A stretch of 8,351 nt of DNA from positions 1 through 8,351 of the forward strand of contig JAJZNH010000111.1 in assembly GCA_021811745.1 (NCBI GenBank), written 5' to 3'. The position numbers were made by a program, and so were the translations under genes. The notes under the pieces are model-generated. The model ran no database searches, had not been told where the DNA came from, and saw nothing but the letters and a program-made list of their open reading frames with translations. Position 1 is the first letter of the stretch. Each line of letters starts with the position of its first letter. Of the stretch, positions 1 through 5,837 are shown piece by piece. The stretch comes from Acidobacteriota bacterium (GTDB taxonomy: Bacteria > Acidobacteriota > Terriglobia > Terriglobales > Acidobacteriaceae).

Positions 1-567
1 GGCTGGACCGGTAATGAGCAGATTGGCTACGCCAAGAGCCTCATGGACTACATCTTCCGCTGGCTCCATCTGCGCTTCCTCTCCGGCGAACAGTTGACGC
101 TCTTTGCCGGCCTAGCTCCGCAGGCTGCGCAATTGCCCGCCTCGCCAACGCTCTTGCAGGAGTCCGAGGTTGGTGAGCAGCCGGCTAGCCCGCAGGACCA
201 GCTGACCAAGCTCGTCGAAGAGGTGGCCAGGCGCCTCAACAACGTGGCCGCGAGCGGCGCGCCCGCCGCTACATCTCGTCCGGCCGCACCATCTGGCAGC
301 TCGGCAGCCGCACCCGGATTCGGACGCGGCAGTGCCGGCGCGGGCGGCGGGATCGCCCCTGAGGCGCAGACCTACCACGTGCCCACGGCGGGCCCGGAGC
401 GGGTTCCCGATCTCAAGGACCGTGGTCTCTATCACGCCGCCGAGGCCATGCGTGGCATGTACGAGATGGGCGATGCGCCCAGCTGCCCCACCTGCGGGGC
501 CATCATGGTTCGCAACGGAAGCTGCTACCGCTGCATGAGCTGCGGATCGACATCGGGATGCAGCTAG
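1..567 (+). CDS. nrdJ: Vitamin B12-dependent (class II) ribonucleoside-diphosphate reductase, C-terminal part
   Basis: This is the 3' end of a gene that begins left of the window; reading frame 1 is open from base 1 and ends at TAG 565-567, giving 188 visible residues. The enzyme makes deoxyribonucleotides from ribonucleotides in the cytoplasm using adenosylcobalamin, without oxygen. Visible residues 8-26 (IGYAKSLMDYIFRWLHLRF) match the end of the NrdJ catalytic barrel. Residues about 40-120 are an Ala/Gly/Pro/Ser-rich, probably disordered linker. The tail carries six cysteines: C162 and C165 (CPTCG), C175, C178 and C181 (CYRCMSC) and C187 next to the C-terminus. This arrangement is typical of class II enzymes, where tail cysteines are thought to re-reduce the active site; a metal-binding role for some is also possible. 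The ATG at 43 is internal, not the start. The gene converges on the pyrimidine block and has no functional link to it that I can see. Confidence 0.93.
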   Translation, partial: GWTGNEQIGYAKSLMDYIFRWLHLRFLSGEQLTLFAGLAPQAAQLPASPTLLQESEVGEQPASPQDQLTKLVEEVARRLNNVAASGAPAATSRPAAPSGSSAAAPGFGRGSAGAGGGIAPEAQTYHVPTAGPERVPDLKDRGLYHAAEAMRGMYEMGDAPSCPTCGAIMVRNGSCYRCMSCGSTSGCS

Positions 568-613
568 GAACTAATTGTCACTTTTACCATGGAGCAGGTG
601 TGCGCGGCTAGGA

Positions 614-713
614 GTTACCGGGTTACTGCGTTTTTAACTTATCGGGTTGACCCCTTGCTCAAAAATAGTAAGGGGTCACAGGGATAATGTGAAAACGCGG
701 TAACCCCGATAAC
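614..713. repeat. Imperfect 100-bp palindrome (long nested inverted repeat)
   Basis: The left arm 614-656 and right arm 670-713 are inverted copies that match at 34 of 43 aligned positions with one single-base gap, around a 13-nt loop (657-669). The core is a perfect 9-bp stem TGACCCCTT/AAGGGGTCA (648-656 with 670-678). Further matched blocks are TTATC/GATAA, GCGTTTT/AAAACGC and GTTAC/GTAAC. At least two of the mismatches would be G-U pairs in RNA. It starts 46 bp after the nrdJ stop codon, so it could fold in the nrdJ transcript and act as a terminator or 3' end protector. However, no T-run follows the core stem, and the length suits a MITE-like or REP-like element as well. I saw no clear target-site duplication. 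Confidence 0.7.
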
Positions 714-761
714 CGCAAAATGCCTGCGTGATTCCCCGGCAGAGGCCGCTACACAATCTGC

Positions 762-983
762 GTGGTAACTACGGAGCAAGTCAAGAATGTTCCCTCTGTG
801 GAGGATTGGACGAAGATGATGCAGAATGCCGCACCAGCAGAAGCAATCAAGCTGTGGCAGTTGTCGATTGAGTGCTTAGATGCAACCAATGGTCAAGACC
901 AAGAAGGATGGGGAAGACGAATCGGCATCGCTGAGCGCGTCCTTAACGAGCGCGGTATTCCTTTGCACCGGGAATCCGAATGA
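762..983 (+). CDS. Small hypothetical protein (73 aa)
   Basis: I do not recognise this protein. The frame opens after an in-frame TGA at 729-731 and the only initiation codon near its beginning is GTG at 762; the next is a pair of ATGs at codons 18-19. No good Shine-Dalgarno sits in front of the GTG (an AGAGG at 741-745 is too far away), which weakens the call. The product is soluble-looking and fairly acidic, with no signal peptide or membrane segment. It has three Trp (W16, W32, W50), one Cys, and a likely helical middle around residues 24-40. Codon use (TTA, AGA, CGA, GGA, CAA) is less GC-biased than in the flanking genes, so it may be acquired DNA or not a gene. It lies between two inverted repeats and next to a tRNA gene. 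Confidence 0.4.
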   Translation: MVTTEQVKNVPSVEDWTKMMQNAAPAEAIKLWQLSIECLDATNGQDQEGWGRRIGIAERVLNERGIPLHRESE

Positions 984-1000
984 CGCATTCGGCAACGCAA

Positions 1001-1056
1001 AAACATTTGCCAAAATAACCCCTTGGGGAGACAATTCCAGAACGGGGTAAATGTTT
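1001..1056. repeat. Inverted repeat between small ORF and tRNA-Pro
   Basis: AAACATTTGCC (1001-1011) and GGTAAATGTTT (1046-1056) are inverted copies with 10 of 11 matches. Inside them CCCC (1019-1022) can pair with GGGG at 1044-1047, an alternative fold that competes with the outer stem. The element is 23 bp past the 3' end of the tRNA on the - strand, and 17 bp past the stop of the small ORF on the + strand. It could serve as a weak terminator for either. No run of T follows the stem on the + strand, so an intrinsic terminator is not well supported there. Confidence 0.4.
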
Positions 1057-1078
1057 GTAACTGATTGATTCTAAATAA

Positions 1079-1155
<77 letters not shown>

Positions 1156-1281
1156 AGGTTAGATTGCAGACGCGTGGCGTTTTGGGATGCGGCCGGATAC
1201 GATCATCCCCGCTCACCACACTCCTGAAAGTGTAACAGAATCTCGTACCTGGCAGCGGCCCGCGCGCGCCAAAGGTCAGCG

Positions 1282-1315
1282 CCGGGGCTGGCGTAGGGGA
1301 GACGTTCCAGCCCGG
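1282..1315 (-). terminator. Possible terminator hairpin after the aminotransferase gene
   Basis: On the - strand, CCGGGCTGG (1307-1315) pairs with CCAGCCCCGG (1282-1291) with a single bulged base, around a 15-nt loop. It begins 23 nt after the stop codon of the aminotransferase gene and ahead of the tRNA, the right place to end the pyrimidine transcript. No T-run follows the stem, so a classical intrinsic terminator is not shown; it could be a 3' stabilising or factor-dependent structure. Confidence 0.35.
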
Positions 1316-1338
1316 CAGAGGTTGCGCTTCGCCCTTCC

Positions 1339-2700
1339 CTACGCTTCCACAAGGGCGTCGGCAATGGCCAAGTGCTCGTCGAGAGCGGCGATTCCCAGGT
1401 CCAGTTCTTCCTTGGTCACGATGAGCGGTGGTGCGACGACGAAATGGCTGACCCACGACTGGATCGAGACGCCCTGGGCCATCATTTTGGCGGCGATTTG
1501 ATCGACGATCAGCGGCTTCCCCTCCACCTTGTCGCGCATGGTGTTGAAAAGCTGTTTGGTGGCGCGGCTTTTGACCAGTTCGACAGCAAAGAAAAGACCT
1601 AGGCCGCGCACGTCCCCGACCGACGGGTGGCGTGCCTTGAGGGCTTCCAGCTTCTGGCGCACATAGGGCTCTAGTTCGGCTGCGCGATCGACCAGCTTCA
1701 GTCGCTGCATCTCCTCGATGGTGGCCACCGCCGGCCCCAGAGTGAGGGGATGGGCCTCGTAGGTGTGGCCGTGGGCAAAGTAATGATCCTCGAAGAACTC
1801 AGCGATCTCGGTGGTGGTGGCGCAGAGCCCGAGAGGTACGTAGGCCGATGTGATGCCCTTGGCAGTAACCAGAATGTCGGGCTTCACCCCCCAGTGATCG
1901 ATGGAAAACCACTTGCCTGTGCGGCCCCACCCGGCCATTACCTCGTCGGCAATGAGCAGGACGCCGTACCGGTCGCAGATTTGGCGCAGGCGAGGGAAGT
2001 ATTCGGGCGGAGGAACTAGGACGCCATTCGTGCCCACCACCGGCTCGGCGATGATCGCGGCCACGTCGCTCTCGTTGCGGATCATGTGCTCGATGTAATC
2101 GGCGCAGGCGATATTGCACGACGGATAGCTGTGCTTGATGGGGCAGTCGTAGCAGTTGGTCTCCGGGGCGAAGGCAAAGCCCGCACCTTTGCCGCCGGGC
2201 TCCATCGCCCAGCGGCGAGGATCGCCGGTAGCTGCGATCGAGCCCATGGTGGAACCGTGATAGGAGCGGTAGCGGGAAATAATTTTGGTCTTGCCTGTGT
2301 ACATGCGAGCGATTTTGAAGGCCGCTTCGTTGGCTTCCGTACCGCTGGTGGCAAAGAAAAATTTGTTCACGCCCTTGGGCAGCACTTCCAGCAGCTTGGC
2401 GCTAAGCAGGGCGCGCGACCGGGTGGCATAGCCAGGCGCAACGTAAGCCAACTCCTGGGCTTGTTGGGCGATTGCCTCCACTACGCGCGGATTCTTGTGC
2501 CCCAGGTTCACGCACATCAATTGCGAGCTGAGGTCGAGATAGCGCTTTCCGGCGCCATCCGTAAACCAGCAACCTTCCGCATCGGCGATGTAGAGCGGCT
2601 TCCAACTCTTCTGGAAGCGCCAAGTGCCGTAGTTGGTCTGCCGCGTGACGGCAGAAATCTCTTCAGAATTAGACGTATTTGCTTGTGAGGTTTCGATCAT
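1339..2700 (-). CDS. Class III (omega) PLP-dependent aminotransferase, probable beta-alanine aminotransferase
   Basis: A 453-residue cytoplasmic aminotransferase of PLP fold type I, class III. Visible signatures are the cofactor phosphate-binding SGTEANEA (119-126), SYHGS (146-150), the ADEV aspartate D252 that contacts the pyridine nitrogen, and the Schiff-base lysine K281 in TAKGITS. Length is usual for the family. The family moves an amino group from omega-amino acids such as beta-alanine, taurine or GABA to pyruvate or 2-oxoglutarate. Position next to mmsA and pyrimidine genes points to beta-alanine and beta-aminoisobutyrate, giving (methyl)malonic semialdehyde; substrate is inferred only. 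The start is set at ATG 2698-2700 because AAGGAG (2710-2715) lies 9 nt upstream; an upstream ATG at 2736 lies in a hairpin. Four cysteines (C183, C186, C195, C199) form a CxxC-x8-CxxxC insert that I have the impression recurs in some relatives; it may bind a metal. It is the last gene of the block. Confidence 0.88.
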   Translation of the reverse strand: MIETSQANTSNSEEISAVTRQTNYGTWRFQKSWKPLYIADAEGCWFTDGAGKRYLDLSSQLMCVNLGHKNPRVVEAIAQQAQELAYVAPGYATRSRALLSAKLLEVLPKGVNKFFFATSGTEANEAAFKIARMYTGKTKIISRYRSYHGSTMGSIAATGDPRRWAMEPGGKGAGFAFAPETNCYDCPIKHSYPSCNIACADYIEHMIRNESDVAAIIAEPVVGTNGVLVPPPEYFPRLRQICDRYGVLLIADEVMAGWGRTGKWFSIDHWGVKPDILVTAKGITSAYVPLGLCATTTEIAEFFEDHYFAHGHTYEAHPLTLGPAVATIEEMQRLKLVDRAAELEPYVRQKLEALKARHPSVGDVRGLGLFFAVELVKSRATKQLFNTMRDKVEGKPLIVDQIAAKMMAQGVSIQSWVSHFVVAPPLIVTKEELDLGIAALDEHLAIADALVEA

Positions 2701-2709
2701 TGCGGCATG

Positions 2710-2715
2710 CTCCTT
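2710..2715 (-). promoter_or_regulatory. Ribosome binding site deciding the aminotransferase start
   Basis: AAGGAG on the - strand, 9 nt before ATG 2698-2700. It favours this start over the ATG codons at 2736 and 2727, which would add 12 or 9 residues. Confidence 0.7.
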
Positions 2716-2729
2716 AAAAATCGGCATGA

Positions 2730-2776
2730 AATGCACTACCGGACTCCAGGCCTATGCCCGAGGTCCGGTGTGCATT
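2730..2776 (-). repeat. Strong hairpin in the mmsA-aminotransferase intergenic gap
   Basis: On the transcribed (-) strand AATGCAC-ACCGGAC (2763-2776) pairs with GTCCGGT-A-GTGCATT (2730-2744), a 14-bp stem with one bulged A. The 18-nt interior can pair further (CTC with GAG, GGC with GCC). It begins 22 nt after the mmsA stop codon and ends 14 nt before the ribosome binding site of the next gene. A short T5 follows 11 nt past the stem, too distant for a standard terminator. Likely roles are partial attenuation, RNA processing, or protection of the upstream message, which would set different levels of the two proteins. Confidence 0.6.
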
Positions 2777-2798
2777 GCATCTACCTATGCGCTCGGCT

Positions 2799-4313
2799 CT
2801 AGCGCACCTGCGGAAAGCCTAGATCCACTTTGCTCGTGGACGGATCAGGCCAGCGGCTGGTGACGACCTTCGCGCGTGTATAAAACTGTATGCCCTCGGG
2901 CCCATACATGTGCAGGTCGCCGAATAGTGAGTTCTTCCAGCCGCCAAAGCTGTAGTAGGCGACGGGAACGGGAATGGGGACGTTGATGCCCACCATGCCC
3001 ACTTCTACATCGAACTGAAATTGGCGCGCGGCTCCGCCGTTTTGGGTGAAGATAGCGACGCCGTTCCCAAAAGAATTTTCGTTGATGAGACGGATGGCCT
3101 CGCCATACGTGGCAACACGAACCACGCTCAGCACGGGCCCAAAGATCTCGTGCTCATAGCAGGCCATGCCGGGCCGGACGTTGTCGATCAGCGAAGGACC
3201 GAGGAAATATCCCTTCTGGCCCGTCAATGGATGCTTGCGCCCGTCAACCGACACCGTAGCGCCCTCGCTCACAGCCCGGTCAAGGTGAGATGCGACGCGG
3301 TCGCGGTGCTCGCGAGTAATGAGCGGCCCCATCTCGCTGGCCGGGTCGGAGCCGGGGCCAACTCGAATACGGTCCGCGCGCTCGCGGATGGCGGCAATGA
3401 GCGGGTCGGCCACACTGCCCACGGCTACCACCACCGAGATGGCCATGCACCGCTCGCCGGCCGCGCCATAACCGGCGGAGACTGCGGCGTCGGCGGCCAT
3501 GGCGATGTCGGCGTCGGGCAAGACCAGCATGTGATTCTTGGCGCCGCCCAGTGCCTGTACCCGCTTGCCATTGCGCGTAGCCACTTCGTAAATGTGCTTG
3601 GCCACCGGCGTGGAGCCCACAAAGCTTACCGCTTTGATGTCGGGGTGCTCCAGGATGCGATCGACGGCCACCTTGTCGCCATGCACAAGATTGAGAACGC
3701 CGTCCGGCAGGCCCGCTTCCTTGGCCAGCTTGGCGATTAGAACGCTGGCCGAAGGATCCTTCTCAGACGGCTTCAGGATAAAGCAATTGCCGCACGCGAT
3801 TGCGTTGGCCAACATCCACATGGGCACCATGCCGGGAAAATTGAAAGGCGTGATGCCTGCCACTACGCCCAGGGGCTGGCGGATCTGGTAGACGTCTATG
3901 CCGCGGCTGGCCTGCTCGGTGTAGCCGCCTTTGAGCAGATGGGGAATACCGCAGGCAAACTCCACGTTTTCCAGGCCGCGCGCCACTTCGCCCAGTGCAT
4001 CGGGGATGGTCTTGCCGTTTTCGCGGCTAATAATGGCTGCCAATTCCTGCTTGTTCTTTGCGATCAGATCGCGATATTGGAACAGGATTTCGGCGCGGCG
4101 CGACAGCGAGGTTGAGCGCCACTCGTGGCTGGCCGCCTTGGCGGAAGCGACCGCACGATCCACATCGGCCGCGCTGGCGTAGCCCACCTCTGCGCTGACC
4201 TCACCCGTGGCAGGATTCATCACGGGCCCGCTGCGCCCTGAAGTTACGGCTTCCGCCTTTCCGCCAATCCAAAGAGGAATTGCGGCGGGGGTTAACGTCT
4301 CAACTGTATTCAT
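2799..4313 (-). CDS. mmsA: CoA-acylating methylmalonate/malonate-semialdehyde dehydrogenase
   Basis: A 504-residue aldehyde dehydrogenase superfamily enzyme that oxidises methylmalonic or malonic semialdehyde with NAD+ and CoA, releasing carbon dioxide and propionyl-CoA or acetyl-CoA. Seen in the sequence: PFNFP (156-160) with oxyanion-hole N158, the nucleotide-binding FVGSTPVAK (231-239), and the catalytic C289 in GERCMAIS preceded by R288, the substrate-carboxylate arginine of this subfamily. GGAKNH (256-261) stands where hydrolytic aldehyde dehydrogenases keep their general-base glutamate; that loss is the mark of the CoA-dependent group. A second substrate arginine is probably R112. Length is usual. 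The start is ATG 4311-4313 with GGAG 6 nt upstream; a GTG at 4323-4325 would add four residues. It sits 64 nt after the dihydropyrimidinase gene and 98 nt before the aminotransferase gene. The context suggests the substrate comes from beta-alanine or beta-aminoisobutyrate, although the enzyme also serves valine and inositol breakdown elsewhere. Confidence 0.94.
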   Translation of the reverse strand: MNTVETLTPAAIPLWIGGKAEAVTSGRSGPVMNPATGEVSAEVGYASAADVDRAVASAKAASHEWRSTSLSRRAEILFQYRDLIAKNKQELAAIISRENGKTIPDALGEVARGLENVEFACGIPHLLKGGYTEQASRGIDVYQIRQPLGVVAGITPFNFPGMVPMWMLANAIACGNCFILKPSEKDPSASVLIAKLAKEAGLPDGVLNLVHGDKVAVDRILEHPDIKAVSFVGSTPVAKHIYEVATRNGKRVQALGGAKNHMLVLPDADIAMAADAAVSAGYGAAGERCMAISVVVAVGSVADPLIAAIRERADRIRVGPGSDPASEMGPLITREHRDRVASHLDRAVSEGATVSVDGRKHPLTGQKGYFLGPSLIDNVRPGMACYEHEIFGPVLSVVRVATYGEAIRLINENSFGNGVAIFTQNGGAARQFQFDVEVGMVGINVPIPVPVAYYSFGGWKNSLFGDLHMYGPEGIQFYTRAKVVTSRWPDPSTSKVDLGFPQVR

Positions 4314-4319
4314 GATTAT

Positions 4320-4323
4320 CTCC
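4320..4323 (-). promoter_or_regulatory. Ribosome binding site deciding the mmsA start
   Basis: GGAG on the - strand, 6 nt before ATG 4311-4313. A second AGGAG (4325-4329) directly abuts the alternative GTG at 4323-4325, too close to serve it. Confidence 0.6.
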
Positions 4324-4377
4324 ACTCCTCATATTCAAGCATATTCGATTGCAGTATGTGCAACACCCCATTCCCGC

Positions 4378-5787
4378 CTATCCAGCCCCAGGGACCACGG
4401 TTTGTGCCACATCGTGGGGCGCGCGGCGCAACATGCGCCCACGGCCCGGTTCGCCCACAAAGACTCCATCGCGCACCTGCACGGCGCCGCGCACGGTCAC
4501 CAGCGCGGGTCGGCCTTCGACGTCGAAGCCCTCAAAGGCGTTGTAGTCGTTGTTCACCTGTTGCGTGCCCGCAGAGATTTTCCCCCGCCATGTGGTGTCG
4601 TAAACCACCAGATCGGCATCGGAACCGACCGCGATGGCGCCCTTCTTGGGAAACAAGCCAAAGAGCCTGGCAGGGCGCGTGCTGAGCGCGTCCACGAAAC
4701 GGTGCAGATCCAGGCGCCCGCGCTTCACCCCATAGGTGTACATGAGGTTCACGCGATCCTCGATCCCCGCAATGCCATTGGGGATTTGCGTGAATGCCTT
4801 GGCGCCCAGCAGCTTTTGCTCCTGGTCGAAGGGGCAATGATCGGTGGCGACCGTATCAATCATGCCTGCCTGCAGGGCGCTCCACAGCACCGGCAGATTG
4901 CGCTCGTGACGCAGCGGCGGCGACATGATGTACTTCATGCCTTCCACGCCCGGCCGCTCGCCATACGACTTGTCGAGCAGCAAGTGCGGCAGAACGGTCT
5001 CGACGTGGAGCTTGACCCCGCGCAGCTTGGCCTCCACCGCAGCGCGCAGCGCCGGCGCGCAGGAGAGATGAACCACGTAGCCGGTGGCACCCGTCTCTTC
5101 AACGAAGGTGGCGAAGCGGGATGTGCCCTCGGCCTCGACTGTCTCGGGGCGGCTAGGTTCGTGCCACTCCGGGCCGGTTTTGCCCTCCGACAGCAGTTGC
5201 TGCTGCAACTGAGCCACCAGCTCGGCGTTCTCGCAGTGCGCCGTGGTGATGACGCCCAGCTTGGCGGCCAGCTTGAGAGTCTGGAACAGCTCCTCGTCGT
5301 TCACGCCAAAGAAGTTCTTGTAAGAAAGAAAGACTTTAAAGGAAGCCGTTCCATCGGCGACGATCGCGCGCAGTTGCGCCTCCGTTTCCTTGCCGTTGTA
5401 GCGCGTCACCGCCATGTGGAAGGCGTAGTCGCAGGAGCTGTTGCCTTCCGCTTTCTCCTTCCAGAGCTGGTATGCTTCCAGCGCGTCGTCGTTGCGCGCA
5501 GGGCATACCATCTCAATGAACGCAGTAGTCCCACCGATCAGCGCTGCCTTGCTGGCAGTGGCGTGCGTGTCCTTGGCGAAGGTGGCCATGAAAGGCAGAT
5601 GAATGTGCACGTGCGGATCGATGAACCCGGGAAAGACCAGTTTCCCCGTGGCGTCGATCACCTCGGCTCCCGGCGGCGGGTCAAGCCCTTGCCCGATGGC
5701 GCGAATGGTTTCGCCTTCGATGAGAATATCGCCGCGCGCGTGCATCTCTGCCGTGACAATCTCTCCGCCTTTGATGAGCAATGCCAT
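4378..5787 (-). CDS. Dihydropyrimidinase (hydantoinase family amidohydrolase)
   Basis: A 469-residue cyclic amidohydrolase that opens dihydrouracil or dihydrothymine to N-carbamoyl-beta-alanine or N-carbamoyl-beta-aminoisobutyrate. All binuclear zinc ligands are visible: H59 and H61 (DPHVHIH), the lysine expected to be carbamylated K151 (SFKVFLSYK), H184 (TTAHCENAE), H240 (YVVHLS) and D316 (VATDHCPF). They lie one residue away from the numbering I recall for bacterial D-hydantoinases, and substrate-contacting Y156 is also present. Beta-strand start MALLIKGGEI and the end GEPGRGR are usual for the family. The frame extends 68 codons upstream, but that part overlaps preA and looks non-homologous; ATG 5785-5787 has AAAGGAG 9 nt upstream and is the start. 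Neighbours preA and preT supply its substrate. A D-hydantoinase or phenylhydantoinase activity is the alternative from sequence alone. Confidence 0.93.
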   Translation of the reverse strand: MALLIKGGEIVTAEMHARGDILIEGETIRAIGQGLDPPPGAEVIDATGKLVFPGFIDPHVHIHLPFMATFAKDTHATASKAALIGGTTAFIEMVCPARNDDALEAYQLWKEKAEGNSSCDYAFHMAVTRYNGKETEAQLRAIVADGTASFKVFLSYKNFFGVNDEELFQTLKLAAKLGVITTAHCENAELVAQLQQQLLSEGKTGPEWHEPSRPETVEAEGTSRFATFVEETGATGYVVHLSCAPALRAAVEAKLRGVKLHVETVLPHLLLDKSYGERPGVEGMKYIMSPPLRHERNLPVLWSALQAGMIDTVATDHCPFDQEQKLLGAKAFTQIPNGIAGIEDRVNLMYTYGVKRGRLDLHRFVDALSTRPARLFGLFPKKGAIAVGSDADLVVYDTTWRGKISAGTQQVNNDYNAFEGFDVEGRPALVTVRGAVQVRDGVFVGEPGRGRMLRRAPHDVAQTVVPGAG

Positions 5788-5796
5788 GAGAACGTT

Positions 5797-5803
5797 CTCC
5801 TTT
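5797..5803 (-). promoter_or_regulatory. Ribosome binding site deciding the dihydropyrimidinase start
   Basis: AAAGGAG on the - strand, 9 nt before ATG 5785-5787. It lies in the 50-nt gap after the preA stop codon and rules out the longer frame that would overlap preA. Confidence 0.75.
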
Positions 5804-5837
5804 CCGGCATCGAGCCCGCCATGCCGCTGAAGTAGCG

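Noticed and set aside
568..1078. A tRNA-borne integrated element with attachment sites
   Set aside because: The DNA is AT-richer and abuts the 3' end of tRNA-Pro, but no repeat of the tRNA 3' end and no integrase are visible.
1218..1233. Small hairpin ACACT-CCTGAA-AGTGT upstream of tRNA-Pro
   Set aside because: A 5-bp stem is too short to stand out from chance in a 183-bp gap.
2086..2688. A 200-codon + strand ORF opposite the aminotransferase gene
   Set aside because: Antisense shadow of a well supported gene, with no recognisable motif and no ribosome binding site.
3021..3740. A 239-codon + strand ORF opposite mmsA
   Set aside because: Antisense shadow of a well supported gene; composition reflects the GC bias of the opposite codons.
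4330..4363. CATATTC direct repeat (4330-4336, 4340-4346) and TTGCA/TGCAA pair (4349-4363) in the mmsA leader
   Set aside because: Short repeats inside an operon gap with no known operator match; chance occurrence is likely.
4207..5835. A 542-codon + strand ORF opposite the dihydropyrimidinase gene
   Set aside because: It lies antisense to a gene with all catalytic residues in place; long antisense frames are common in GC-rich DNA. The translation is His/Arg/Ala-rich and matches no family I know.
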